Source: Phycisphaerae bacterium
Lineage (GTDB): Bacteria; Planctomycetota; Phycisphaerae; Phycisphaerales; UBA1924
Reading direction: 5' to 3'
NCBI GenBank assembly: GCA_030429705.1
Contig: JAUIES010000001.1
Coordinates: 124,001-188,000, forward strand
DNA length: 64,000 nucleotides
In this document: positions 27,728 through 37,022 of the stretch, in pieces
How the letters are laid out: each line of letters begins with the position of its first letter
How positions within the stretch are numbered: position 1 is the first letter of the stretch
The notes under the pieces: generated by a model
What the model saw: only the letters and a program-made list of their open reading frames with translations
Databases searched by the model: none
What the model was told of the DNA's origin: nothing
Translations under genes and position numbers: made by a program

Positions 27728-30700
27728 TCAGGTCGTCAGTTCATCTTTGGACTCTTCCGGGCCTCCGGTCTTGCGTGACCACACGAGTGGTGAAGCCACC
27801 GCGATTGACGAGTAGGTCCCGACGATCACGCCCATCATCAGTGCGTAAGAGAACGCCCGCACGCCGTCGCCGCCCCAGATGAACAGGATGAGCGTGGCGA
27901 TCAGTGTCGTTCCTGATGTGATCACCGTGCGACTGACGGTCTGATTGATGGCATCGTTGATGACCGTGGAGGTCGCGTATGGAAGTTTGCCACGATTCTC
28001 GCGGATGCGGTCCATAATGATGATCGTGTCATTGAGTGAGTACCCGATGATCGTGAGCATGGCGGCCACCAGATTGAGGTCAATCTTGAATGGTTGAATG
28101 CCGATGGCTTGAGCGATCGGTTGCAGCGTTTCATTGTCGTACACAATCTCAGCCATCGCGATCAGACCCAACACCGTCAAAACATCGTGCAGCAAACAGA
28201 CAATGGCTGCCATCGAATATCGAACCGAACCGAATCGGATCCAGATATAGATCAGAATGAGCAGGAAACTCATGATGACCGACACGACCGCAGTCTGCTT
28301 GAACCGCTCAGCGATGACCGGGCTAAATGTCTGCATGCTCGCAAGCGTGGTTGTTTCGGTCAGAGCGCTACGGACAAGATCCCACTCGGCTTCAGCAACA
28401 GTTGTGCGCCACACCTCTTCGTTGTCGAAGAAACTCAATTGCGGATCCATGACGAGCAAGACGGCGACGCTCACCGCGTCTTCGGTTCCTTGCAGCACCA
28501 TCAACTGAGAGCGGTGGCGAAGCGTATCTGCAAAGTCCGGCTTGGTGCGCATCGTGTTGATGCGTTCCTGCAGGCCTTCAAGTGTTGGCAAACGATCTGA
28601 TTGCGATTCGTCGATCTCGATAAGAATCGCCGCACCGCCGAGGAAGGTCGAAACATTCTCACTGAATTCACTTCGAGAAATGGCATCGCCAAGCCTCGAT
28701 GTCACGATCGCGCCAACGGGGGCGCCGTCGATCGATTCGCGGCGGTCGCCGTTGAAAGGAACCGGGGCTTTGGTGTCAATCTTGTCAGCAAATGCCGTGA
28801 TCAAAGCCTCGACGATCTGCTCGGTTGGTGACTGCACGGTTTCATTACCGGCAGAACCAAGTGAACTCGACGAGACTTCCTGACCTTCAACAAGGAATGC
28901 CTTAATATTGAACTTGTCCGAGATCACACCGCCCGCTTCCGGGTTTACAGGGATCGCTTCTGCCAGCCGCAGCGACAGGAGCGGATCAAGTTCTTCACGC
29001 CCTTCCGCGATCGCGTGAATGCGGTCAAGCACCTCTGCTCGGCTCATGGTCATGGGCTGACCACTCTCGTCATCTCCAAACTGGAGCGTGACCTGCACGC
29101 CGCCGCGGAACTCCATGTCGAGCATCTTCTCGCCCTGCGAATAGACCATGAACATGCCGAGACCGACATAGAAAGTCGAGATTGCCACGAAGACCCAGCG
29201 GAGCCTGAGCCACTGAATGCGCGGGTGGAGCAGTTTTCCGAGCGCGGGAATAGCGATTGGCAGCATGCTCATGCGCTTCAGTTGAGCAACATCGGTGATG
29301 AACACCATCAGAATGCGGCTGACGAACAGTGCCGAGAACAGCGTGCCGCACACCCCGATACCGAGCGTGATGGCGAAGCCTCGGATTTCCTGCGTACCGA
29401 GTTGTCCAAGAACAACACAGACGATGAGGTTGGTCACATTGCCGTCGACGATACTGGACAGCGCCTTCTCGTAACCAAGACGAACAGCAGTGCGCAGGTC
29501 GTTGCCGAGGCCGAGTTCTTCGCGGATGCGCTCAAAGATGAGCACATTTGCATCAACCGCCATACCGAAGGTGAGGATGACACCGGCGATACCCGGCAGA
29601 CTGAACGCCGCCTTGGCGAGCGCCATCGCGCCGAGGATGATGACCGCGTTGGCGATCAAGGCAAGCACGGCGATGAGGCCAAAGCCGAAGTAATACAGCA
29701 CCATGAAGACACTGACAGCGATCAGCGCGACGATGCCGGCGTACAGGCCGGCTTTGAGGTTGTCGTTGCCCAGTTCCGGTGCGATGGTGTTTTCGCTCAA
29801 TGGTTCGGTCGACAACTTGGCTTGCAACGACCCGGCGTTGAGCACGCGAATGATGTATTCACGCTCTGCAGCTGAGAAGTTGCCGGTGATAATGCCGGTT
29901 CGCGTAATGCGCGAGTTGATGTTTGGTGCGGTGTAGGCTTGATCATCGAGCAGAACAGCCATGCGGTTACCGACATTGCCGCCTGTCATATCACCAAACA
30001 GACTCGCGCCGATGGTGTTCATACGGAAACCGATGGCCGGCTTCCCCGACTGATCGCTCGCCATATAGGCACTGGCGACCGCCCAACTCGCATTACTCTC
30101 ACTGGTCAGTCGCTTGGAGGGCGTATCCCAACAAAGGATCCAGTACTCACCCTCGTACTCCTCGGCGACGAGGCCGCGACCGTTGAAGTACGCTTCAGGA
30201 CTGGCATCGAGCAGTTCGAGTTCCTGGACAGTCTCAAGCCACGCTTCGATGCGGTTGATCTTGACCCACCGAGCGTCGCGGGCCCGCACATTGACCGGGC
30301 CCTTTTCACGCAACTCGCGTCGGAGTCGGTCCTCTTCAGGATGTGTATTGGTTGAACCCGAGCCTGTGGGGTCGACCGTGATCCGGAAACTGAGCACGCC
30401 GGCACCACGCAGCAACCGAACCAGGTCGGACGGGTCGTCGAGTGAGGTACGGTTGGTGATGTACTCCTGATACGCCGTGAGCACGCTATCGATCTGATCG
30501 CCAAGTCGCGCGTCGTTGAGACTACGGAACTTTGCAAGTGCGCGTTCGTGGCTGCTTGGGAGAGTTTCGTACTCGTTGGTAAGAGTATCTTTGAGAATGA
30601 GCGGGCGATCGGGCAGGTTGATGATGCGGCGGAGTTCATCCGACGAAGGCATGGCATCAAGCGCCGCATCGCGCGCTGTTTCGTAGTCGATCTCGGCTTC

Positions 30701-31264
30701 GGCAATCTGGGCTGCGAGGACATCGAGTACTTCGTCAAGAGCACCAGTCTGACCAAGCAACTCGTATCGCCGGCGAAGGCTGGTCGCCTTATCAATTGCC
30801 TCGGCGGCCGCTTCGAGCAGGTCTCTTAACTCGGTTCCCGGAGCGGAAATTTCATCGAATCGTGCCGATCGAGCAGCTTCATCGAGCCGCATGACGCGTT
30901 CGAAATCGCTCCTCGGTATGGAGGCTGCATCGATCTTGGCGAGTTCGACCTCGAACGCCTGCCGAAGTTCTTTGACACGATCGCTCGGGAGGGGCATCGT
31001 GATCTCGATGCGGTCTTGCCCTTGTGCAACCATGGTGATGTCGAAGGTACCATTTGGATCGACGCGGTCCTTGAGGACCTCGATGACCTGGTTGAGCACT
31101 TCCTTGGCATTCTCACCCGGATCGATCTCGACCGAATAGACAAGCGTGGTCCCGCCGCGCAGATCCTTCCCCAGACGCAGTTTCTCACCCGGAGGCATGA
31201 AACTCCATGCAAAAAACACCATGACGATCAGGAGGGCAATTGATCTAAATCGAAGATTCTTCAT
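27728..31264 (-). CDS. secDF: Fused protein translocase subunit SecDF
   Basis: 1178 residues. The SecD half (about 1-690) has an N-terminal helix, DLRGGTTLVYSVE, a long periplasmic part with an inserted helical segment at about 100-260, and the membrane block FGMAVDANVLIFERIREEL. The SecF half starts near 700 and has MEFRGGVQVTLQF and IGYSLNDTIIIMDRIREN, with a periplasmic insertion. SecDF uses the proton gradient to pull proteins through SecYEG. The fusion occurs in several phyla, including planctomycetes. Downstream of yajC and tgt, the usual order. Confidence 0.95.
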   Translation of the reverse strand: MKNLRFRSIALLIVMVFFAWSFMPPGEKLRLGKDLRGGTTLVYSVEIDPGENAKEVLNQVIEVLKDRVDPNGTFDITMVAQGQDRIEITMPLPSDRVKELRQAFEVELAKIDAASIPRSDFERVMRLDEAARSARFDEISAPGTELRDLLEAAAEAIDKATSLRRRYELLGQTGALDEVLDVLAAQIAEAEIDYETARDAALDAMPSSDELRRIINLPDRPLILKDTLTNEYETLPSSHERALAKFRSLNDARLGDQIDSVLTAYQEYITNRTSLDDPSDLVRLLRGAGVLSFRITVDPTGSGSTNTHPEEDRLRRELREKGPVNVRARDARWVKINRIEAWLETVQELELLDASPEAYFNGRGLVAEEYEGEYWILCWDTPSKRLTSESNASWAVASAYMASDQSGKPAIGFRMNTIGASLFGDMTGGNVGNRMAVLLDDQAYTAPNINSRITRTGIITGNFSAAEREYIIRVLNAGSLQAKLSTEPLSENTIAPELGNDNLKAGLYAGIVALIAVSVFMVLYYFGFGLIAVLALIANAVIILGAMALAKAAFSLPGIAGVILTFGMAVDANVLIFERIREELGLGNDLRTAVRLGYEKALSSIVDGNVTNLIVCVVLGQLGTQEIRGFAITLGIGVCGTLFSALFVSRILMVFITDVAQLKRMSMLPIAIPALGKLLHPRIQWLRLRWVFVAISTFYVGLGMFMVYSQGEKMLDMEFRGGVQVTLQFGDDESGQPMTMSRAEVLDRIHAIAEGREELDPLLSLRLAEAIPVNPEAGGVISDKFNIKAFLVEGQEVSSSSLGSAGNETVQSPTEQIVEALITAFADKIDTKAPVPFNGDRRESIDGAPVGAIVTSRLGDAISRSEFSENVSTFLGGAAILIEIDESQSDRLPTLEGLQERINTMRTKPDFADTLRHRSQLMVLQGTEDAVSVAVLLVMDPQLSFFDNEEVWRTTVAEAEWDLVRSALTETTTLASMQTFSPVIAERFKQTAVVSVIMSFLLILIYIWIRFGSVRYSMAAIVCLLHDVLTVLGLIAMAEIVYDNETLQPIAQAIGIQPFKIDLNLVAAMLTIIGYSLNDTIIIMDRIRENRGKLPYATSTVINDAINQTVSRTVITSGTTLIATLILFIWGGDGVRAFSYALMMGVIVGTYSSIAVASPLVWSRKTGGPEESKDELTT

Positions 31265-31340
31265 AGGACTATTCTCACCAGCGCCGAAAATGGCGGCAGG
31301 TCAATCTTTGGCGCATGATCGCGGCTGGGCGCGAATTGGG

Positions 31341-31856
31341 TCAGGAGACAGTTTCGACTTCTTCAGGTTTGGCTTCAGCCTCGATCGAGTTCCCGCGGCC
31401 CTTCTTCAGGACTGTCTGAATCGACGACCTCGTCACCCGAACTCGAGAGTTGGTGGCTTCATCGACACGAAGAACGGCTTCGGTGTCAGTTAACTCGGCG
31501 ACAACGCCGATCATGCCCCCCACCGTTTGCACGCGATCGTGTCGAGCGATCGAACTGAGCAGTTCGGCTTTGCGCTTCTTTTCTTTGCGTCCTTGCAGCA
31601 TGGTGGTAACCATGAGGAAGCCGAAAAAGAGGAGCATGCCGAACAGAAGCATGTTTGAGCCGCCGGAAGCGCTGCGTGTGGTTCCGGCACCATTGCCTGC
31701 TGGCAGAGGCGAGCCATCGGCGGTTGTCCCAGTTGCGGTGCCATCCGACGCGCCAGCGACGGGGACATCTGCTGCCCCTCCGATGACGGGCGGCTTGCCT
31801 GCACCTTCCTGGCCCAGGTAGACCACCGGTATGAAAAGTTCGTGGGATTGGTTCAT
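31341..31856 (-). CDS. yajC: Preprotein translocase accessory subunit YajC
   Basis: 171 residues, longer than the common ~110. It has a Gly/Ala/Pro-rich N-terminal extension to about 60, then the single transmembrane helix LLFGMLLFFGFLMVTTMLQGRKEKKRK, and the soluble part VQTVGGMIGVVAELTDTEAVLRVDE. Those last two segments are the YajC family signature. It works with SecDF in the Sec holotranslocon. It is placed between tgt and secDF, as in many bacteria. Confidence 0.93.
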   Translation of the reverse strand: MNQSHELFIPVVYLGQEGAGKPPVIGGAADVPVAGASDGTATGTTADGSPLPAGNGAGTTRSASGGSNMLLFGMLLFFGFLMVTTMLQGRKEKKRKAELLSSIARHDRVQTVGGMIGVVAELTDTEAVLRVDEATNSRVRVTRSSIQTVLKKGRGNSIEAEAKPEEVETVS

Positions 31857-31907
31857 TGATTGCCTGTCAAAAAGTGCCCGCCAGATCGGCGAGCGTGTTG
31901 TTTCAAA

Positions 31908-33164
31908 TCATCCGATGCTGGACGGGCTCTCCAGCCCGGCAGCCGCCACCGGCCACCTCCGGGCGAAGTCCGACCAAGCATCTTCGCGGATGGCGCGGCG
32001 AATGTCCAACATCAGACGCTGGAAGTGCCTCAGATTGTGCAGCGAAACCAGAATCGGACCCAGCATTTCGCCCGCAATGAACAAATGACGAATATATCCG
32101 CGGCTGAAGGGCTGCCCATCGGGTGTTACCCAGCCATGCCCCGAAGGATCACAGGCGTGGCAATCGCATGTTTCGGAGATCGGATTGGCGTCTTTCGCAT
32201 GAACAGCGTTCCGCAGTTTGATCGGCCCGGTCTGCGTGAACGCGTTCGCGTTTCGCCCGTTTCGAGTGGGCAGGACACAGTCAAACATGTCAACCCCGGC
32301 CCGGACCGCCGCGACGAGGTCTCGCTCGTACCCCACGCCCATCAGGTACCGAGGCTTGGCATCGGGCAACAGCGGAGCCGTGAATCGTGTGACACGAGCG
32401 ATCTCGACAGCGGTTTCGCCCACCGCGACTCCGCCGATGGCATAACCGGGCAATTCGATATTGGTGACCTGCTCTGCGCACCATCGACGACGATCGAGAT
32501 CGGTCCCGCCTTGAACAATACCGAAGAGGGCCTGTTCGCTCGCACGCGTGTTCGCCGTCTTGCAGCGCTCGAGCCAACGCACGGTCCGTTCGTTGGCGAG
32601 GTCGAGCCGGGCGGCGTGGTCGTACGCCTTCCTGCCTCGCCTCGTTTCACGCGCCGCAGCCTGTCTCAATCGTGGCTGATTGACGGGCGCGGCCTCAGGA
32701 TCGACCGAGGGGGGGCAGTCATCAAATGCCATGATGATGTCAGCGCCGAGTTCGTTCTGCACTTCGATCGCTCGTTCAGGTGTCAAGCGAATCGTGCTGC
32801 CGTCGAGGATCGATCTGAACGACACGCCGTCATCGTCAACCGCGTTGATGTCGGCCATTGAATATGCCTGATACCCACCCGAGTCGGTCAAAATCGGCCC
32901 GACCCAATTCATGAACTTGTGTACGCCGCCCATCTCCTTGATGAGCGGCGACCCCGGGCGGAGCATGAGGTGGTAGGTGTTGTTGAGCACGACTTGTCCG
33001 CCGAGTTCATGGATGTGCTGCGGGATGATGCCCTTGACCGTGCCTCTTGTTCCGACGGTCATAAATGCGGGCGTATCAAATACACCGTGCGGCGTCGTCA
33101 CCTTGCCGGTGCGGCCGGCTGAAGTCGCGCACCGGGCATCAATCTCAAACTGAATAGGACTCAA
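31908..33164 (-). CDS. tgt: Queuine tRNA-ribosyltransferase Tgt
   Basis: 418 residues. PAFMTVGTRGTVKG, ILTDSGGYQAYSM (catalytic Asp), GTDLDRRRWCAEQ, GYAIGGVAVGE and DCVLPTRNGRNANAFT (second Asp) are Tgt motifs. CDCHACDPSGHGW starts the zinc site (CxCxxC with a later His in RHLFIAGE). It inserts the queuine precursor at G34 of GUN tRNAs. The start overlaps the rhomboid stop by 4 bases. Confidence 0.95.
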   Translation of the reverse strand: MSPIQFEIDARCATSAGRTGKVTTPHGVFDTPAFMTVGTRGTVKGIIPQHIHELGGQVVLNNTYHLMLRPGSPLIKEMGGVHKFMNWVGPILTDSGGYQAYSMADINAVDDDGVSFRSILDGSTIRLTPERAIEVQNELGADIIMAFDDCPPSVDPEAAPVNQPRLRQAAARETRRGRKAYDHAARLDLANERTVRWLERCKTANTRASEQALFGIVQGGTDLDRRRWCAEQVTNIELPGYAIGGVAVGETAVEIARVTRFTAPLLPDAKPRYLMGVGYERDLVAAVRAGVDMFDCVLPTRNGRNANAFTQTGPIKLRNAVHAKDANPISETCDCHACDPSGHGWVTPDGQPFSRGYIRHLFIAGEMLGPILVSLHNLRHFQRLMLDIRRAIREDAWSDFARRWPVAAAGLESPSSIG

Positions 33165-34315
33165 CGACCCTGCTCCCGGCGCGAGTGTTCCGCGAGTGTG
33201 TGCTTCTCTTGCGCTGACAATGCACTGATGCCTTCGCGGTTGATCTTGTCGAGAATGGAGTCGATCTGAGCATCCGAGTCGGATGTTGATCGAGTTGTCG
33301 GACCAGGCGGTCGGCGTGACGATGAGGATCGTCCGGATGTAGACTCAATCTTCACCTTGCGTGAATCGCCAAACACATCGAAGAAATCACGCAAAAGGTG
33401 CGGGCGGCGAATGAAGAAGAACCCGGCCAGAGCGCCACCGACATGGGCAGCATCGCCGCCCTGATTGCTTCCTGCGGTGATGAGATTCCACATCGCGATC
33501 ACGAAGTAGCCGTATACAAACCACCGCATTTGAATCGATATGGGGGGGAAGAGCAGACGAACGATTGATTTGGGCGTGATGTAGGCACAAGCCATCAACA
33601 CACCAAACACGCCGGCGCTCGCGCCAACCAACGGGGTCATGATCTGGACGCGCAGAGCGCCCGGCACAGGAATGCCAAGGAACCCCACAAGATTGAGAAC
33701 GAGATACATCAGCCCGCCGAAAATGCCGCAGGTGAGATAGAACGCGAGGAATCGTTTTCGTCCGAGTTGCTGTTCAACCAGCGGACCAAAGATCCAAAGC
33801 GCAAACATATTGAAAAAGATGTGCATAAACCCGCCATGGAGGAACTGAAACGAGAGCAACCTCCAGACTTCGAGTTTCATAAAACCAGTTGAGGTCGAGA
33901 AATGCCCGTACGCCGTCAACGGGTCCATGACCATGTAGTTGGCAGCACCGACGACTTGCGGCGGATTCGACCCGACATCGACAAGCCGATGTTTGAGCAC
34001 GACACCGACTCGTTTCGAGGCTATCTCAATATCCCGATCGTTGGTCAGGCGTTGACCGTTGGCTAAAAACGGGTCGTCTTCGATGACCAACCTGTCGAAC
34101 TGAGCCTCGGTGACATTGGGATCGTTGAACTGATTGGCCACGGGGACCGGCACCCCGATATTCGTCATCCCCATCTGCACGACGAAGATCGTGATATTGA
34201 TGATGATGAGCCACCCGGTGACCGACAACATGCGAATGCGCACGAGACCACCGCCTGCGCCACCACCGGTTCGGCCGCGATCATCCTTGTAATAGTCTCG
34301 GTCGTAGATGCCCAT
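33161..34315 (-). CDS. Rhomboid family intramembrane serine protease
   Basis: 384 residues from the ATG at 34315 (MGIYDRDYYKDD is a usual start for planctomycete rhomboids; six further codons upstream are possible). The catalytic Ser is in VGASAGVFGVL near 230 and the His in GGDAAHVGGALAGFFF near 289. HGGFMHIFFNMFALWIFGPLVEQ is the conserved helix-2 segment. There is an unusual ~90-residue loop after the first helix and a Ser/Arg-rich cytoplasmic tail. It would cleave transmembrane substrates; none is known here. Confidence 0.88.
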   Translation of the reverse strand: MGIYDRDYYKDDRGRTGGGAGGGLVRIRMLSVTGWLIIINITIFVVQMGMTNIGVPVPVANQFNDPNVTEAQFDRLVIEDDPFLANGQRLTNDRDIEIASKRVGVVLKHRLVDVGSNPPQVVGAANYMVMDPLTAYGHFSTSTGFMKLEVWRLLSFQFLHGGFMHIFFNMFALWIFGPLVEQQLGRKRFLAFYLTCGIFGGLMYLVLNLVGFLGIPVPGALRVQIMTPLVGASAGVFGVLMACAYITPKSIVRLLFPPISIQMRWFVYGYFVIAMWNLITAGSNQGGDAAHVGGALAGFFFIRRPHLLRDFFDVFGDSRKVKIESTSGRSSSSRRPPGPTTRSTSDSDAQIDSILDKINREGISALSAQEKHTLAEHSRREQGR

Positions 34316-34371
34316 GAACGCGTCTGCCTGCAAGGGGTCATTCGGAATCGGTTCGATTCGATGTTACACCC

Positions 34372-35448
34372 CTACTCGCCGCGTTGACGGCGTGTTTCGC
34401 GTTCGAGGGTTTTCTTCTCCGCTTTGGTCAGGCTCCCCATGCCGGTGTGTTTGATCTTTTCAAGAATGACCTCGACTTTCTCGAAATGGGCCTGCTCTTT
34501 GGCTTCACGCTTGAGATCGGCTTTCGTCGGTTCGCCAGCCGGTTCAGGAGGCGTATAGACGAAGTCGTTTTCAACCATCCCTCCGGTCGCCATGAAACGC
34601 AAGCGTTGGCGCTCAGTCCAACAGGTCATGCCGCCGAAGATCGCGATACCGAGCAGAATCGTCTTGCCTGAGACAATCGCGATGACACCGAGCGCAATCG
34701 CAGCCGCAATACCCAGCGTGACCGACATCTCCATGGACTTGTGGTATCCAACCCGCCTCCAAAGAAGCGTCTGGACGACGCGACCGGCATCCATCGGAAA
34801 CATCGGGACGAGCATGTTGAAGACAAGGAGAATCGCGTTGATGTAGTGGGCCATCCAGAGACCGGTGATCAACCAAAATGGAAGACTGGAATTCGCGTTC
34901 ACCGCGACAGTCATCGCGAACCCTGGATTAAACGGGTTGAAGAACACCGCGCCCCATTGACTGGTCGTAAGGTAGACCGCGGCTCCCAGAACTGGAAAAA
35001 GGACAACATTGACCATCGGTCCGCCAATGACGGTGATGAACTCAGCCTTCCAATGGTGCGGGGGCGAACAAAACGCAAGCCCGCCGAGCGGCCACAGAAT
35101 GATCTGATCGGCTTCACCCTTGACCCATCGGCACGCGAAACAGTGGCCGTATTCATGGAGCAACACGATGCCGAACAGCAACCCCATGTAGCCCGCCTGC
35201 ATGAGGAACTGGCCTTGGAACGCTGCCTGAATCAACATCGCCGCGACGAACAACACAAACAGGAAATGAAGTTTGACACGGATCCCAAATGCTGTGTACA
35301 ACGGCACACCCCAGGTCAGGGGATTCTCGCCGCCACCGAGAAGACGCTGAAGTCCGGACCATCGGCCGCCGCCGCCGCCCGAGCCAGCGTCATATCCGCC
35401 ACCCGAGCCGTTGTTCCCGCCAAATTTGAATGGACTCGTGCCCTTCAC
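34372..35448 (-). CDS. Site-2-protease-type (M50) membrane metalloprotease
   Basis: 358 residues from GTG 35448, with GAGGAG 5 bases upstream; an ATG 6 codons earlier is possible. The Gly-rich N-terminus is followed by membrane helices. The zinc site is VLLHEYGHCFACRW near 96-100 and the third ligand is probably in PMFPMDAGRVVQTL. Its arrangement fits the stand-alone M50 family without a PDZ domain. It sits next to a rhomboid and ends with the same EKKTLERETRRQRGE-type charged tail as the rhomboid (LTKAEKKTL / LSAQEKHTL). This suggests that the two are functionally or evolutionarily linked. Confidence 0.87.
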   Translation of the reverse strand: MKGTSPFKFGGNNGSGGGYDAGSGGGGGRWSGLQRLLGGGENPLTWGVPLYTAFGIRVKLHFLFVLFVAAMLIQAAFQGQFLMQAGYMGLLFGIVLLHEYGHCFACRWVKGEADQIILWPLGGLAFCSPPHHWKAEFITVIGGPMVNVVLFPVLGAAVYLTTSQWGAVFFNPFNPGFAMTVAVNANSSLPFWLITGLWMAHYINAILLVFNMLVPMFPMDAGRVVQTLLWRRVGYHKSMEMSVTLGIAAAIALGVIAIVSGKTILLGIAIFGGMTCWTERQRLRFMATGGMVENDFVYTPPEPAGEPTKADLKREAKEQAHFEKVEVILEKIKHTGMGSLTKAEKKTLERETRRQRGE

Positions 35449-35723
35449 GCGTTCTCCTCGATTCAATCAACTCCCGGACGAACAAGCCTTCTCTGCAATC
35501 ACGATCGGTCCGATTTGTTCCCAGTGACGAGAAATCTGGCACCTGCATCGGCTTCATGGATCCTGACCCTCTGAGTGTACCGGGCAGCCGCGACGGCGAT
35601 GCAGCTGACATGCTGACGGTACCCGATGAAAAACGGCTCCGTCCAAAGAACGCAGCCGCTGGGAGTGAAGAGCCTGATGTTGAACATGAACCCGCGCGTG
35701 AAGTGATGATTGACCGTTCGAGT

Positions 35724-36980
35724 TTACGGACAACCGTCGGCGAAGGCCGAGAGAAACGCAAGGACATCAAAGAAGTCAAGAACCGTGTCTTCATTGATAT
35801 CTGCCTGCGGGTTTGATTCGGAAAAAGCCGTAAGAAAGGCCTGGACATCAAAGAAATCGAGCACGCCCGTCGGCGGCGCAAAGTCCGGCACACAGTCAGG
35901 GGTCACGGTGATGCGAAACGCGTAAAACACGCCATTCGAGGTGTCGTATCCCGACCCACACATGATGTTGCCGTCTGACGAGATAGCAGAAAGCGTCACG
36001 ATATCAAGCCACGACGGAACGGTGACTTCGTTGTCTGCGAGGAATGTCTCCACATCCACCATCCCCTCGTCAGGTGTCCAGATGAACCCGGTGGCGTGCC
36101 CTGGGCCGCTGAATCGGTTGTAACCAACCATTTTCGAGCCATCAGGCGTGATGTCATTGACCGTGACGAACCCGAATGGATCGACCGTTCCGAGCAGCGA
36201 CCCGAGAAGTTCTTCCTCCCACCCGTTGACGGTCTTTCGCCACACGGTCGCTGCCATGCGATGACCAACTTCGTCGTAGGTCGCACCGCCAATGATCGTG
36301 CCGTCTGCATTGACCGAGTTTGCTTCACAGAACGCGTCGTCGGTATTCAGGACCGTGAGATTACCGTCTTCCCACACAGTCGCCCACCAGTTGCCGAAGT
36401 CTGGGTTGGAACTCCATCCGACGATGACTGAACCGTCTGCGTTTGCCGTGTTGGCTCGGCTGTCTCGGCCGAGTGAGCCAAGGTCTTCGACCAGGCCGTC
36501 GCCAACGCGGCGCATGGCATGGGCGAGCCCGCCCACACTTGTGTTCCGCCAGTACAACCCGACCACAGTTTCGCCGTCGCCGGAGATTCCCCAGCCTGAT
36601 CCATATGCCAGGTCTATTTCGCCGCCGTCCGAAGGGAGGGGGGGCATGAACGCATCCCAGCCTTCACCCAGCGTCCACACACCTGGCGAGATGTATTGGC
36701 CGTCATCGGTCAGGATCGTCGCGCTCACGCGTGTGCCATCGTCCGAGACCTGCGGAGCCGCCGCGCCACGCCCGAGCGCTGCCCATGTGCCGCGCCCGAG
36801 GTTGACGGCCCCGTCATCGTTCGTCCAACGCACAGATTCGTAGGCAGCGTCGTTACCGACAATGACCTGACCATCAGCGGACATACCCGTCGCCGCGAAC
36901 TGGCCGATGACTTCAAATTCGACCACCTGCCCCGTTGCGATCCCCGAGAGTGCAGTCAGTGCGAAAGCCGTGATTTTCAT
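35724..36980 (-). CDS. Secreted HAF-repeat GC-dockerin protein 1
   Basis: 418 residues with AGGAG upstream of the ATG and a signal peptide ending SGIATGQ. The body is made of HAF-type extracellular repeats (MSADGQVIVGND, ISGDGETVVGLYW, SVNADGTIIGGATYD), which fold as a beta-propeller-like array. The C-terminus has two dockerin-like units (PPTGVLDFFDVQAFLTAF and EDTVLDFFDVLAFLSAF) and stops GCP. It is the downstream member of a tandem pair with the gene at 37023-38270. Surface function unknown. Confidence 0.82.
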   Translation of the reverse strand: MKITAFALTALSGIATGQVVEFEVIGQFAATGMSADGQVIVGNDAAYESVRWTNDDGAVNLGRGTWAALGRGAAAPQVSDDGTRVSATILTDDGQYISPGVWTLGEGWDAFMPPLPSDGGEIDLAYGSGWGISGDGETVVGLYWRNTSVGGLAHAMRRVGDGLVEDLGSLGRDSRANTANADGSVIVGWSSNPDFGNWWATVWEDGNLTVLNTDDAFCEANSVNADGTIIGGATYDEVGHRMAATVWRKTVNGWEEELLGSLLGTVDPFGFVTVNDITPDGSKMVGYNRFSGPGHATGFIWTPDEGMVDVETFLADNEVTVPSWLDIVTLSAISSDGNIMCGSGYDTSNGVFYAFRITVTPDCVPDFAPPTGVLDFFDVQAFLTAFSESNPQADINEDTVLDFFDVLAFLSAFADGCP

Positions 36981-37022
36981 CGTGATCTCCTGGCGACGCG
37001 TCGCCGATGGTTTGTGGTTGGG

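Noticed and set aside
29015-29875. 286-residue plus-strand reading frame antisense to secDF
   Set aside because: Composition (Asp/His/Gln/Glu-rich) is the usual antisense pattern, and the secDF frame is certain.
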